A stretch of 64,000 bases of DNA from Burkholderia cepacia GG4 (GCF_000292915.1 NC_018513.1:1178001-1242000), one strand, 5' to 3'; shown: positions 39,070-48,184, counted from the first letter of the stretch. The notes: generated from the sequence alone by a model not told the origin. Translations and numbers: made by a program.

Positions 39070-39540
39070 TCATGCGCGGTGGTAGGGGTGATTCTGCGTG
39101 ATGCTCCACGCCCGGTAAAGCTGTTCGGCGAGCAGCACGCGCACCATCCCGTGCGGCAGCGTCATGCTCGAGATGCGCAGCAGCACGTCGGCGCGCGCTT
39201 TCAGTTCCGGATCGAGCCCGTCGGCGCCGCCGATCACGAACGCGACGTCACGGCCGTCCTGCTGCCAGCCGGGCAGCGCCTGCGCGAGCTGCATCGTGGT
39301 CCAGTCGCGGCCGCGCTCGTCGAGCGCGACGATGCGCGCGCCCTTCGGCAGCGCGGCCTCGATCTTCTGCCGCTCGGCCGCCATCACGCTTTCCGCGCTG
39401 CGGCCGCCCGAACGCAGTTCGGGCTTGATCTCGCGCAGCTCGATGCGCAGCTCGGGCGGCATCCGCTTCGTATATTCCTCGAAACCGGACGCGATCCAGC
39501 CGGGCATCTTGTGGCCGACCGCGAGGATGAAAAGCTTCAT
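39070..39540 (-). CDS. rlmH: 23S rRNA pseudouridine-1915 N3-methyltransferase RlmH
   Basis: SPOUT-fold methyltransferase acting on helix 69 of assembled 70S ribosomes, 156 residues like E. coli RlmH. It starts [20 protein letters not shown], has the trefoil-knot SAM-binding segment [18 protein letters not shown], and ends with [13 protein letters not shown] [22 protein letters not shown] and NHPYHR, the family C-terminus. It lies 19 bp after rsfS, an order conserved in many proteobacteria. Confidence 0.96.
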   Translation of the reverse strand: MKLFILAVGHKMPGWIASGFEEYTKRMPPELRIELREIKPELRSGGRSAESVMAAERQKIEAALPKGARIVALDERGRDWTTMQLAQALPGWQQDGRDVAFVIGGADGLDPELKARADVLLRISSMTLPHGMVRVLLAEQLYRAWSITQNHPYHRA

Positions 39541-39559
39541 CGGGACGACTCGCGACGAC

Positions 39560-40006
39560 TCAGCGGCGGCGGGCCGCCGTCTTGCGCGCCGGGCGGGCTG
39601 GCGCTTCTTCCTCGTCGTCCTCTTCTTCGCTGGCGGTCGCGAAGCCGTTCGCGCCCTTGCCGCCGCCGAGCTTCATCCGCACGGGCTTGTCGCCCCAGAT
39701 TTCCTCGAGGTTGTAGTACTGGCGCAGGGCCGGCTGCAGGATGTGCACGACCGCGTCGCCGCAGTCGACCAGCACCCATTCGCCGGTGTCTTCGCCCTCG
39801 GAGCTGACGATGTCGCCGCCGGCTTCCTTGACCTTGTCGCGCACGCTCGACGCGAGCGCCTTGGTCTGGCGGTTCGAGGTGCCCGAAGCGACGATCACGC
39901 GGTCGAACAGTTCGGTCAGGTGGCTGGTGTTGAACACCTTGATGTCTTGCGCCTTGATGTCTTCGAGTGCGTCGACGATCACGCGCTGCAATTTGCGGAT
40001 ATCCAT
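39560..40006 (-). CDS. rsfS: Ribosome silencing factor RsfS
   Basis: Binds ribosomal protein uL14 and blocks subunit joining under starvation. The 148-residue protein has the RsfS/Iojap core: [51 protein letters not shown] and [10 protein letters not shown]. After the core it carries a C-terminal extension of about 35 residues, first acidic (EEEDDEEE), then basic ([11 protein letters not shown]), beyond the usual 105-residue length. The start at [14 protein letters not shown] leaves a 4-bp gap from nadD, implying coupling. Confidence 0.94.
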   Translation of the reverse strand: MDIRKLQRVIVDALEDIKAQDIKVFNTSHLTELFDRVIVASGTSNRQTKALASSVRDKVKEAGGDIVSSEGEDTGEWVLVDCGDAVVHILQPALRQYYNLEEIWGDKPVRMKLGGGKGANGFATASEEEDDEEEAPARPARKTAARRR

Positions 40007-40010
40007 GGAA

Positions 40011-40724
40011 TCAGGAATGGTAGAGACGATGTTGAAGAATATAGGCCCAGACGGCGGCCGGCACATGCTCGGCCGACGCATCGGGCATTTGCGCATGACG
40101 CGCGATGCATTCGCGCAGATGCGCACGGATGTCGGTTGCGGCGATATCGAACGCCAGTGTCGTGTCGATCAGCAGGTGGCCGGCCGGCGTGGCTTTCAGC
40201 ACGTCGGCGCCGGCCTGCCGCCGCGCGATTTCCTGCGCGACGTCCGGCGGCGCCGCGCCGAGGTCGAAACCCGGGCGCGTCGACGCGCAGACGTGCGCGT
40301 AGTCGAACAGCTTGCGCCAGTCGCGCCAGGTGTCGAGCCGCACCAGCTGGTCGGCGCCGATCAACAGCGACAGCGAAGCGTCGGGGCCGATCCGCTCGCG
40401 CCAGCGCGCGAGCGTCTCGACCGTATACGTCGGCCCTTCGTGCTCGATCTCGTCGGTCGCGACGGTGACCGTCACGCCCGGCAGGGCCAGCGAGCCGGCG
40501 GCGGCGCGCGTCATCGCAAGCCGATGCTCGGCGGCCGATACGTCGCGCTTCTGGTACGGCTGCCCCGCGGGCAGCAGCGCGAGCTCGGTCAGGCCGAGCA
40601 CGTCGGCGAAACGGCGCGCGAGCGCGAGGTGGCCGTCGTGGATCGGGTCGAACGTGCCGCCCAGCAAGCCGATGCGACGTAACGGCGGGCGCGGCTGCGG
40701 GGCGGGGCGGGCGGTGGTGTCCAG
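40011..40724 (-). CDS. nadD: Nicotinate-nucleotide adenylyltransferase, probable CTG start
   Basis: Makes nicotinate adenine dinucleotide from NaMN and ATP in NAD synthesis. [21 protein letters not shown] is the nucleotidyltransferase motif with (T/H)x[38 protein letters not shown] and the ATDIRAHL region follow. No ATG, GTG or TTG precedes the conserved [11 protein letters not shown] segment in frame. The CTG at 40724, with AGGA 9 nt upstream, would give a protein beginning (M)DTTARPAP, close to Burkholderia relatives I recall starting MDTT. The TTG at 40667 falls inside the conserved beta strand, so I reject it as start. Confidence 0.85.
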   Translation of the reverse strand: MDTTARPAPQPRPPLRRIGLLGGTFDPIHDGHLALARRFADVLGLTELALLPAGQPYQKRDVSAAEHRLAMTRAAAGSLALPGVTVTVATDEIEHEGPTYTVETLARWRERIGPDASLSLLIGADQLVRLDTWRDWRKLFDYAHVCASTRPGFDLGAAPPDVAQEIARRQAGADVLKATPAGHLLIDTTLAFDIAATDIRAHLRECIARHAQMPDASAEHVPAAVWAYILQHRLYHS

Positions 40725-40758
40725 AAAAACGTGTCCTGTTGTTGGGGCGGCGGCGGGC

Positions 40759-41679
40759 TCAGACCCAGTCGCGCGGCACGAGGAACTCGCTCAGGCGCGC
40801 TTCCGGCGAGCCCGGCTCGGGCTGCCAGTTATAGCGCCAGTTCGCGACCGGCGGCATCGACATCAGGATCGACTCGGTCCGGCCGCCGCTTTGCAGGCCG
40901 AACAGCGTGCCCCGGTCGAACACGAGGTTGAATTCGACGTAGCGGCCGCGCCGGTAAGCCTGGAAGTCGCGCTCGCGCTCGCCGTACGGCAGCTCGACAC
41001 GGCGCTCGACGATCGGCAGGTAGGCGTTCAGGAACGCATCGCCGACGCTTTGCATCATTTCAAACGATCGTTCGAATCCAGGTTCGGAGAAATCGTCGAA
41101 GAAGACCCCGCCGATGCCGCGCGTCTCGTTGCGGTGCTTCAGGAAGAAATACTCGTCGCACCACGTCTTGAAACGCGGATAGAGCTCGGCGCCGAACGGG
41201 TCGAGCGCGTCCTTGCAGGTCTGGTGGAAATGCCGCGCGTCGTCCTCGAACCCATAAACCGGTGTCAGATCCATGCCGCCGCCGAACCAGAAGATGGGCG
41301 CTTCGCCCGGCTTCGTCGCGATCAGCATCCGCACGTTCATGTGCACGGTCGGGCAGTACGGGTTGCGCGGGTGCAGCACGAGCGACACGCCGAGCGCCTC
41401 GAAGCCGCGGCCCGCGAGCTGCGGGCGCGCCGCGCTCGCCGACGGCGGCAGCGCGTCGCCCGCGACGTCGGAAAAGCCGATCCCCGCGCGTTCGAACACG
41501 CGGCCGCCTTCGAGAATCCGAGTGCAGCCGCCGCCGCGCAGGCGCTCTTCAGGGCCGCGTTGCCACGCGTCGGTCGCGAGCGGCGTGCCGTCGAGCGCGC
41601 CGAGTGCGTCGGCGATGCGTGTTTGCAGGCCCTGGAGGTACGTGCGCACGCGCGCCACGTCGTAGGTCGAATCGGTCAT
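40759..41679 (-). CDS. hemF: Oxygen-dependent coproporphyrinogen III oxidase
   Basis: Aerobic haem synthesis step from coproporphyrinogen III to protoporphyrinogen IX. The 306-residue protein has the HemF signature regions: [67 protein letters not shown] and [18 protein letters not shown]. The start [11 protein letters not shown] fits the family; sequence beyond it does not. It is 34 bp upstream of nadD and follows a terminator-like hairpin after purD. Confidence 0.95.
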   Translation of the reverse strand: MTDSTYDVARVRTYLQGLQTRIADALGALDGTPLATDAWQRGPEERLRGGGCTRILEGGRVFERAGIGFSDVAGDALPPSASAARPQLAGRGFEALGVSLVLHPRNPYCPTVHMNVRMLIATKPGEAPIFWFGGGMDLTPVYGFEDDARHFHQTCKDALDPFGAELYPRFKTWCDEYFFLKHRNETRGIGGVFFDDFSEPGFERSFEMMQSVGDAFLNAYLPIVERRVELPYGERERDFQAYRRGRYVEFNLVFDRGTLFGLQSGGRTESILMSMPPVANWRYNWQPEPGSPEARLSEFLVPRDWV

Positions 41680-41692
41680 GTCTGGACTGGGC

Positions 41693-41713
41693 GCCCCCGC
41701 CGGAAGCGGGGGC
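41693..41713. other. GC hairpin in the hemF leader
   Basis: The perfect stem GCCCCCGC/GCGGGGGC with a 5-nt loop lies 14 nt upstream of the hemF start codon. On the minus strand a T-run precedes it, so it is not a classical terminator in that direction. It may mark the 5' end of the hemF message. Confidence 0.4.
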
Positions 41714-41715
41714 CT

Positions 41716-41756
41716 TAAAAAAAGCATCTGCCGGGCATTCTAACGAACCCCGGCAG
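41716..41756 (-). terminator. Intrinsic terminator of purD
   Basis: The stem CTGCCGGG/CCCGGCAG (41728-41735 with 41749-41756) is followed on the minus strand by ATGC and seven T. It lies about 40 nt after the purD stop. Confidence 0.75.
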
Positions 41757-41797
41757 AGGAGGCCGCCGCCGGCGAGGGCCGGGCGGCGGTTGCGGCG

Positions 41798-43078
41798 TCA
41801 AGCGCTCTTGCGATTCAGCGCGCGGAAGCCGATGTCGCGGCGGTACTGCATGCCTTCGAAATTGATCTGATTGATCGTTTCGTACGCATGCTGCTGCGCT
41901 TCGCGCACCGAATCGGCGAGGCCGACCACGCACAGCACGCGGCCGCCCGACGTGACGAGCTTGTCGCCGTCGGTGAGCGTCGTGCCCGCATGGAACGTCA
42001 CCGCCTGTTCGGTCTCGGCCGGGATCCCGTTGATGCGGTCGCCCTTGCGCGGCGTCTCCGGATAGCCGTGCGCGGCCAGCACGACGCCGAGCGCGGTGCG
42101 GCGGTCCCAGTCGAGCTCGACCGTGTCGAGCGTGCCCGCGATCGCCTGCTCGACGACCTTCGAGAAATCGCTCTTCAGGCGCGCCATGATCGGCTGCGTC
42201 TCGGGGTCGCCCATCCGGCAGTTGAACTCGAGCGTGCGCGGATTGCCTTCCTTGTCGATCATCAGGCCCGCATACAGGAAGCCCGTGAAGCGGATGCCGT
42301 CCTTCTCCATCCCGCGTACCGTCGGCATGATGATTTCGCGCATCACGCGTGCGTGCATCTGCGGCGTGACGATCGGCGCGGGCGAATAGGCACCCATGCC
42401 GCCCGTGTTCGGGCCGCGGTCTTCGTCGAGCAGGCGCTTGTGGTCCTGGCTCGAAGCCAGTGCCAGCGCGTGCTTGCCGTCGACCATCACGATGAAGCTC
42501 GCTTCCTCGCCGTCGAGGAATTCCTCGATCACGACGCGCGCGCCGGCATCGCCGAGCTTGTTGCCCGACAGCATCATGTCGACTGCGTCATGCGCTTCTT
42601 CCAGCGTCATCGCGACGACGACGCCCTTGCCGGCCGCGAGGCCGTCGGCCTTCACGACGATCGGCGCACCCTTCGCGTCGATGTACGCGTGCGCGGCGGC
42701 GGCATCGGCGAAGGTTTCGTAGTCGGCGGTCGGGATGCCGTGGCGCTTCATGAACGCCTTCGCGAAATCCTTCGAGCTTTCGAGCTGCGCGGCTTCGCGG
42801 GTCGGGCCGAACACCTTCAGGCCGCGTGCGCGGAACAGGTTGACGATGCCGGCCGCGAGCGGCGCTTCCGGCCCGACGAGCGTGAACGCGACGCCTTCGC
42901 TTTCCGCGAAATCGGCAAGCGCGTCGAGCGACGTGATGTCGATGTTCTTCAGACGCTCGTCCTGCGCCGTGCCGCCATTGCCGGGCGCGACGTAGACCAT
43001 CTGGACGCGCGGCGACTGCGCGAGCTTCCACGCCAGCGCATGTTCGCGGCCGCCGGAACCGACGACGAGTAGTTTCAT
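41798..43078 (-). CDS. purD: Phosphoribosylamine-glycine ligase
   Basis: ATP-grasp enzyme making GAR in purine synthesis, 426 residues as usual. It begins MKLLVVGSGGREHALAWKLAQS, has VGPEAPLAAGIVN, PIVVKADGLAAGKGVVVA, VVIEEFLDGEEASFIVM, and the family motif EDRGPNTGGMGAYSPAP, then LEFNCRMGDPETQ. The C-terminal domain ends VVLAAHGYPETPRKGD onward. It sits between yebC and hemF on the minus strand with its own terminator. Confidence 0.96.
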   Translation of the reverse strand: MKLLVVGSGGREHALAWKLAQSPRVQMVYVAPGNGGTAQDERLKNIDITSLDALADFAESEGVAFTLVGPEAPLAAGIVNLFRARGLKVFGPTREAAQLESSKDFAKAFMKRHGIPTADYETFADAAAAHAYIDAKGAPIVVKADGLAAGKGVVVAMTLEEAHDAVDMMLSGNKLGDAGARVVIEEFLDGEEASFIVMVDGKHALALASSQDHKRLLDEDRGPNTGGMGAYSPAPIVTPQMHARVMREIIMPTVRGMEKDGIRFTGFLYAGLMIDKEGNPRTLEFNCRMGDPETQPIMARLKSDFSKVVEQAIAGTLDTVELDWDRRTALGVVLAAHGYPETPRKGDRINGIPAETEQAVTFHAGTTLTDGDKLVTSGGRVLCVVGLADSVREAQQHAYETINQINFEGMQYRRDIGFRALNRKSA

Positions 43079-43183
43079 GGGATTCCCCGCAGACTAGAAA
43101 ACAGGGCGGCCGGCACGCTCAGGCGCGCCGGCCGCGAAATCGGTCGGGCCGCCGCCGCGACAACGCGAACGGCGGCCGGCATC

Positions 43184-43912
43184 TCATTCCTCGACGATGA
43201 CGGCGTTCGTATACACCTCCTGCACGTCGTCGAGGTTTTCGAGCGCGTCCAGGAGCTTCTGCATCTTTGCCGCGTCGTCGCCGGTGAATTCGACTTCGTT
43301 TTGCGGCTTCATCGTCACTTCGGCGAGTTCGGCCTTGAAGCCTGCGGCTTCGAGCGCGTCCTTCACCGCCGAGAAGACCTGCCAGTCGCACAGCACCTCG
43401 ATCGAGCCGTCGTCGTTCGTGCTGACGTCGTCCGCGCCGGCCTCGAGCGCCGCTTCCATCAGCGCGTCTTCCGACGTGCCGGGCGCGAACAGGAACTGGC
43501 CGACGTGATCGAACATGAACGCGACCGAACCGTCGGTGCCCATGTTGCCGCCGAACTTCGAGAACGCGTGGCGCACTTCCGCGACCGTGCGGGTGCGGTT
43601 GTCGGTCAGCGTGTCGACGATGATCGCCGCGCCGCTGATGCCGTAGCCTTCGTAACGGATTTCTTCGTAGTTCGCGCCGTCCGCGCCGCCGACGCCGCGA
43701 TCGATCGCGCGCTTGACGTTGTCCTTCGGCATGTTCGCGTCGGCCGCCTTGTCGACCGCAAGACGCAGGCGCGGGTTCGAGTTCGCGTCGCCGCCGCCGA
43801 GGCGGGCCGCGACCTGGATTTCCTTGATCAGGCGAGTCCAGATCTTGCCGCGCTTCGCGTCGGCCGCTGCCTTCTTATGCTTGATGTTGGCCCATTTCGA
43901 ATGACCAGCCAT
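43184..43912 (-). CDS. YebC/PmpR family regulator
   Basis: A 242-residue protein of the YebC/TACO1 family. These proteins act as DNA-binding regulators in some bacteria and in translation of proline-rich stretches in others. Signature parts: [72 protein letters not shown] and the acidic C-terminus [25 protein letters not shown] precedes the ATG by 0-9 nt, a strong site. It is 105 bp upstream of purD on the same strand. Confidence 0.93.
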   Translation of the reverse strand: MAGHSKWANIKHKKAAADAKRGKIWTRLIKEIQVAARLGGGDANSNPRLRLAVDKAADANMPKDNVKRAIDRGVGGADGANYEEIRYEGYGISGAAIIVDTLTDNRTRTVAEVRHAFSKFGGNMGTDGSVAFMFDHVGQFLFAPGTSEDALMEAALEAGADDVSTNDDGSIEVLCDWQVFSAVKDALEAAGFKAELAEVTMKPQNEVEFTGDDAAKMQKLLDALENLDDVQEVYTNAVIVEE

Positions 43913-44132
43913 ACCTTTCTCCGTGCCCGGGCGCGCTGCGCGGGCGATTATGCCAATGTGTCGTTGAATCGGCGGCCGTTTCGGCGGGCGTGATGCCGCG
44001 GGGCCGCGCGTGTCGAGTGGAACGTGATTTTATCACGCGGCGACCGTCGTTTCGGGGCCGCCGCGCATGGCCGAACGCCTGGGCGAGCCGTCGCGGCGCG
44101 CCCGGCCGCGCGGGCCCGGCGGCGCCGGTGCG

Positions 44133-44783
44133 TCAGTTCTTGGTGCCGAACAGGCGGTCGCCCGCGTCGCCGAGGCCCGGCACGATGTATGCGTGCTCGT
44201 TCAGGTGCGAGTCGAGCGACGCGACGAACAGCTTCACGTCCGGGTGCGCGTCCTGGAACACCTGCACGCCCTCGGGCGCGGCGACCAGCGCGACGAACAT
44301 GATGTTCGCGGCCGGCACGTTGCGGCGCTTGAGCACGTCGACCGCGTGCACGGCCGAGTAGCCGGTCGCGACCATCGGGTCGCACAGGATGAAGATGCGA
44401 TCCTCGAGATCGGGCAGGCGCACCAGGTATTCGACCGGGCGGTGATCTTCGGCGCGGTACACGCCGATATGGCCGACGCGCGCGGACGGCACCAGGTCGA
44501 GCAGGCCGTCCGACATCCCGATGCCGGCGCGCAGCACGGGCACGATCGCGAGCTTCTTGCCCGCGATCACCGGCGCGTCGACCGCCACCAGCGGGGTTTC
44601 GACCCGCTTGGTCGTGATCGGCAGGTTGCGGGTGATCTCGTAACCCATCAGCAGCGTGATCTCGCGCAGCAGTTCGCGGAATGTGCGCGTCGACGTGTCC
44701 TTGTCGCGCATGTGCGTGAGCTTGTGCTGGATCAGCGGGTGATCGGTGATGAAGAGATTCGGGAAACGGCTGTCCTGTTTCAT
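44133..44783 (-). CDS. upp: Uracil phosphoribosyltransferase
   Basis: Pyrimidine salvage: uracil plus PRPP gives UMP. The 216-residue protein has [46 protein letters not shown], the PRPP loop [13 protein letters not shown], and the UPRTase C-terminus [37 protein letters not shown] (positions about 180-214) with conserved GDAGDR. It is divergent from the SDR gene. Confidence 0.95.
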
Positions 44784-44993
44784 GACGGGGGTGCCTTGGC
44801 GGCAAAAGGGGATCGGGGGGCGGCGGCGGGCGCCAGGCCGGCTGCCGCTTATGGCCGCAATTTTACCAAGGCGCGCCGCGCGATCCGGATATTATCGACG
44901 TCTCACGACAATCCGCGCGTCGCGCACGCCCGTTCGCCTGGTCGGCGGCGCGGCCGGGCCGCGCCGGCGCGCGTCGCCATAAAGGAATCGACG

Positions 44994-45773
44994 ATGGATC
45001 TCGGCATCGCAGGAAAGACCGCGCTCGTGTGCGCGGCGAGCAAGGGGCTCGGGCGCGGCTGCGCGGAAGCGCTGGCCGCCGAGGGCGTGAACCTCGTGAT
45101 CGTCGCGCGCACGCGCGACACGCTGGAGGAAACCGCGGAAGAGATCCGCGCGGCGTCGAACGTGTCGATCACTGCGGTCGCCTGCGACATCACGACGCCG
45201 GACGGGCGCGCGACCGCGCTCGCTGCGTGTCCGCAGCCGGACATTCTGGTGAACAATGCCGGCGGCCCGCCGCCCGGCGACTTCCGCGATTTCTCGCATG
45301 ACGACTGGATCCGCGCACTCGAGTCGAACATGCTGACGCCGATCGAGCTGATCCGCGCGACGATCGACGGGATGATCGGGCGCGGCTTCGGCCGGATCGT
45401 CAACATCACGAGTTCGGCCGTGAAGGCGCCGATCGACGTGCTCGGGCTGTCGAATGGCGCGCGCTCGGGGCTGACCGGCTTCGTCGCGGGGCTGTCGCGC
45501 AAGGTCGCGGGGCAGGGCGTGACGATCAACAACCTGCTGCCGGGGCTGTTCGACACCGACCGGATCGCGACGACGCTCGCGGCGTCGGCGCAGGCGCAGG
45601 GCGTGACGGTCGACGAGATGCGCGCGCGGCGCACGAAGGACATCCCGGCCGGGCGTCTCGGCACGCGCGCCGAATTCGGCGCGGCGTGCGCGTTCCTCTG
45701 CAGCGTGCACGCCGGCTATATCACCGGGCAGAACTGGCTGCTCGACGGCGGCGCGTACCCGGGCACGTTCTGA
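44994..45773 (+). CDS. Atypical short-chain dehydrogenase/reductase lacking the catalytic Tyr/Lys
   Basis: A 259-residue Rossmann-fold protein labelled FabG-like by similarity. It has the glycine loop AASKGLGRG, the NNAGG motif and [10 protein letters not shown]. Where canonical SDRs have YxxxK, the aligned segment reads SNGAR (in [14 protein letters not shown]), so Tyr becomes Ser and Lys becomes Arg. I recall a subgroup of BKR-like SDRs with exactly this departure from the catalytic tetrad. Real activity and substrate are unknown. AAAGGA lies 7 nt before the ATG, and the gene leads to mgsA 55 bp downstream. Confidence 0.85.
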   Translation: MDLGIAGKTALVCAASKGLGRGCAEALAAEGVNLVIVARTRDTLEETAEEIRAASNVSITAVACDITTPDGRATALAACPQPDILVNNAGGPPPGDFRDFSHDDWIRALESNMLTPIELIRATIDGMIGRGFGRIVNITSSAVKAPIDVLGLSNGARSGLTGFVAGLSRKVAGQGVTINNLLPGLFDTDRIATTLAASAQAQGVTVDEMRARRTKDIPAGRLGTRAEFGAACAFLCSVHAGYITGQNWLLDGGAYPGTF

Positions 45774-45828
45774 CGCGCGCAGCGCCATTCACCCATACGA
45801 CAACAATCGAACCACGAAGGAAACGGAG

Positions 45829-46221
45829 ATGAGCAAACCCCGCATTGCATTGATTGCGCACGACGCGAAGAAGGACGAGATCGTCGCGCTCGCGGGCCGG
45901 TACCGCGAGACGCTGGCGCAATGCCGGCTGGTCGCGACGGGCACGACGGGCGGCCGCATCGCCGCCGCGCACGGGCTCGAGGTCGAGCGCAAGCTGTCGG
46001 GGCCGTGCGGCGGCGACCTGCAGATCGGTGCGGAACTGGTCGACGGCCGTGTCGACATCGTCGTGTTCCTGCGCGACCCGATGACCGCGCAGCCGCACGA
46101 TCCGGACATCACCGCGCTGGTGCGCGCGTGCGACGTGCACGACGTGCCGGTTGCGACCAACGTCGCGACCGCGCGGATGCTGCTCGACGATCTGGCGCGG
46201 AACATGCAGGACGTTTGCTAG
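45829..46221 (+). CDS. mgsA: Methylglyoxal synthase
   Basis: Converts dihydroxyacetone phosphate to methylglyoxal, an overflow route that relieves phosphate stress in glycolysis. The 130-residue protein has [16 protein letters not shown] with the active His, the phosphate-binding [17 protein letters not shown], the catalytic [11 protein letters not shown], and [15 protein letters not shown] with a second catalytic Asp, then NVATARMLL. It is slightly short at the C-terminus compared with 152 residues in E. coli. It is 55 bp after the SDR gene, with a strong site AAGGAAACGGAG before the ATG. Confidence 0.95.
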   Translation: MSKPRIALIAHDAKKDEIVALAGRYRETLAQCRLVATGTTGGRIAAAHGLEVERKLSGPCGGDLQIGAELVDGRVDIVVFLRDPMTAQPHDPDITALVRACDVHDVPVATNVATARMLLDDLARNMQDVC

Positions 46222-46795
46222 GCGGCCGCCACACATGAGTGCGCACGCTCGCCGCCATCTGTCGTGTGGACGACATGTGACAGATGGCGCAGAACGTTGA
46301 CGGTGCCGACATAGGCGCAACATGCGATGCCCGAGATCGCGGCCGGCCGGTCATCGTAACGGCCAGAACCACACGGTGGATGCGGCCCGGTAGCAATCCG
46401 AACTGCAGAGGGCGCGAGCGCCGTCGATCAGGTCGATGTGTCCGCCACGGCCGTTCATGTAGCCGGGGATGTTCCAGAACGTCACCACGCACTTTCTGCC
46501 GGCAATGCCGGTCGTCGCGTCGTCTCGCCGGAACGCTTCAGCTCATAGGTGCCGCACGCGAGACGAACGCATGACCGCGACGGATCGGATGTCGCACCAT
46601 CCGCCGGAATGCACGTCGCGTGCCGGCCGTTTTTCGCGAAAACCCTACGACCGTGAAGGGATTGCGGCGACGCCCAGCGTGACCGCGTGCGACGCGCGAA
46701 AATCACGCGCAGTGTCCCACGTCCGCATGCCTCGCCGTTCGCGGGCAGCGACGCATTTGCCGAACGGAATTTCCAGACAAACGAGGAGCGAAACG
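46222..46795. other. 574-bp gene-free region between mgsA and the quinone oxidoreductase
   Basis: No supported gene. It holds a perfect 10-bp inverted repeat at 46254-46288 just after mgsA. Candidate frames of up to about 95 codons here have no recognisable motif or start site. The 3' part leads to the ribosome site AGGAG of the next gene. Confidence 0.5.
46254..46288. repeat. Perfect inverted repeat downstream of mgsA
   Basis: GCCATCTGTC (46254-46263) and GACAGATGGC (46279-46288) are separated by 15 bp. A second inner pairing TGTCG/CGACA is also possible. No U-tract follows. It could be a Rho-assisted terminator, an RNA-stabilising hairpin or an operator. Confidence 0.6.
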
Positions 46796-47770
46796 ATGCC
46801 GAAAGCAATCCGATACGACCAGGCGGGCGGACCGGAGGTGATGAAGTGGGTCGACGTCGAGGTCAGCGAGCCGCAGGCGGGCCAGGTCCGCGTCAAGCAG
46901 CATGCGGTCGGGCTCAACTATATCGACGTGTATTTCCGCACCGGCCTCTATCCGCAGCCGTTGCCCGCCGGGCTCGGGATGGAGGCGGCCGGCGAGGTGA
47001 CGGCGGTCGGCGATGACGTGACCGCGTTCAAGCCCGGCGACCGCGTCGCCTATGTGTGGTCGTCGCCCGGCGCGTACGCGCAGGAGCGCGTGCTGCCCGC
47101 CGATCGCCTCGTCAAGCTGCCGGACGGCATCAGCTACGACGAAGCGGCGTCGGTGATGCTGCAGGGCCTGACCGCGCACTACCTGCTGCGCCGCACGTAT
47201 CCGGTCAAGGCCGGCGACACGATCCTGATCCATGCCGCGGCGGGCGGCGTCGGCCTGCTGGTCTGCCAGTGGGCGAAGGCGCTCGGCGCAACGGTGATCG
47301 GCACGGTCGGCTCCGACGAGAAGGCCGAACTCGCGAAAGCGCACGGCTGCGACCACCCGATCGTCTACACGCGCGAGAACTTCACGCAGCGCGTGAGGGC
47401 GATCACGAACGATGCGCTCGTGCCGGTCGTCTACGATTCGATCGGCAAGGACACCTACATCGGTTCGCTCGACTGCCTCGCGCCGCTTGGGCTGTTCGTC
47501 AGCTTCGGCAATGCATCGGGCCCGCTGCCGGCGATCGACTCGAAGGAGTTCTCGTCGCGCGGCTCGCTGTTCTTCACGCGGCCGACGCTGTTCTCGTACA
47601 TCGCGAAGCGCGCCGATCTCGAAGCCGCGGCCGCCGAGCTGTTCGACGTGATCCTGTCGGGCAAGGTGAAGACGAGCATCAACCAGCGCTATCCGCTCGC
47701 GGAAGTCGGCCGCGCGCATGCCGACCTCGAGTCGCGCAAGACGACCGGCTCGACGATCCTCGTTCCCTGA
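46796..47770 (+). CDS. NAD(P)H:quinone oxidoreductase, zinc-independent MDR family
   Basis: A 324-residue QOR-type medium-chain reductase that reduces quinones or electrophilic carbonyls with NADPH. It has the GroES-like start MPKAIRYDQAGGPEVMKWVD, VGLNYIDVYFRTGLYPQP (family motif), GLGMEAAGEVTAVG and the dinucleotide fold ILIHAAAGGVGLLVCQWAKALGATVIG. No zinc-ligand cysteines appear in the catalytic loop, as in QOR. ATG 46796 has AGGAG 8 nt upstream. The genomic neighbour mgsA makes methylglyoxal, so a role in carbonyl stress is conceivable. Confidence 0.88.
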   Translation: MPKAIRYDQAGGPEVMKWVDVEVSEPQAGQVRVKQHAVGLNYIDVYFRTGLYPQPLPAGLGMEAAGEVTAVGDDVTAFKPGDRVAYVWSSPGAYAQERVLPADRLVKLPDGISYDEAASVMLQGLTAHYLLRRTYPVKAGDTILIHAAAGGVGLLVCQWAKALGATVIGTVGSDEKAELAKAHGCDHPIVYTRENFTQRVRAITNDALVPVVYDSIGKDTYIGSLDCLAPLGLFVSFGNASGPLPAIDSKEFSSRGSLFFTRPTLFSYIAKRADLEAAAAELFDVILSGKVKTSINQRYPLAEVGRAHADLESRKTTGSTILVP

Positions 47771-47811
47771 CGCATCCCTTCGTGCCGGCACCGCGCCGGC
47801 ACGCACCCTCG

Positions 47812-47841
47812 CGGGCGGCACCGGCCGCCGCCCGTCCTGTT
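47812..47841 (+). terminator. Likely terminator after the quinone oxidoreductase
   Basis: Stem CGGGCGGC/GCCGCCCG (47812-47819 with 47827-47834), 7-nt loop, then TCCTGTTTC. A preceding hairpin CGTGCCGG/CCGGCACG lies at 47781-47803. Confidence 0.55.
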
Positions 47842-47887
47842 TCCCGTCGCTCTGAACTTTCCCCCCGCCGTTCCCCGCCGCGCGCGT

Positions 47888-47949
47888 TTACGCGTTTTTT
47901 ATACCGGCCCGATTATCTTTGACCCGTCCTTTACGTGCGTTCCCATAAG
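47888..47949 (+). promoter_or_regulatory. Putative KdpE site and kdp promoter
   Basis: T-rich TTTACGCG then TTTTTTATA at about 47888-47902 resembles the T-tract bound by KdpE upstream of E. coli kdpFABC. About 17 bp further TTGACC (47919-47924) can serve as -35, with a poor -10 such as CATAAG near 47944. The leader to the first small ORF would be about 35 nt. Assignment rests on similarity and position only. Confidence 0.5.
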
Positions 47950-47987
47950 GTTCTAGTTGTCTGATTTCGACGACGGAGAACACAAAA

Positions 47988-48095
47988 ATGGATGGGGTTT
48001 TCATCGGCGCACTGGTGCTGTTCACCGCGCTGATCCTCGGTTTGCTTGCCGGTTGCGAGAAGCTCGCGCAATACGGCCGCGGGGGGCGCGCATGA
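47988..48095 (+). CDS. 35-residue membrane protein coupled to kdpF
   Basis: ATG 47988 (GGAGAA 10 nt upstream) opens a 35-codon frame: [18 protein letters not shown] then [17 protein letters not shown]. One membrane helix (about residues 4-21) ends in LLAGC, which mimics a lipobox, and a basic tail faces the cytoplasm. Its TGA overlaps the kdpF ATG (ATGA), so it belongs to the operon and is probably translated. I recall similar short proteins with a (G/A)CE(K/R)L end next to kdpF in other bacteria, always unnamed. Role may be in Kdp assembly or regulation; this is inference. Confidence 0.65.
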   Translation: MDGVFIGALVLFTALILGLLAGCEKLAQYGRGGRA

Positions 48096-48184
48096 CCTGG
48101 ATGCTTTGGCTGGCGGGCGCCTCGACGGCCCTGCTGTTCGCGTATCTCGTCTTTGCGCTGCTGCGCGCGGAGGACATCGAATGA
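48092..48184 (+). CDS. kdpF: Potassium-transporting ATPase subunit F
   Basis: A 30-residue single-helix peptide, [20 protein letters not shown] then [10 protein letters not shown], matching KdpF proteins that stabilise KdpABC (typical length 25-30, ending LLR.E). Both ends overlap neighbours as ATGA, with the small ORF upstream and kdpA downstream, so translation of the whole head of the operon is coupled. Confidence 0.9.
   Translation: MTWMLWLAGASTALLFAYLVFALLRAEDIE

Noticed and set aside
43109..43180. GC-rich hairpins between yebC and purD
   Set aside because: Stems are present but with no U-tract; in DNA this GC-rich they are expected by chance, so no terminator is called.
46284..46574. 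96-codon frame in the gap after mgsA
   Set aside because: No ribosome site, no hydrophobic or conserved pattern, Arg/Cys-rich; likely chance.
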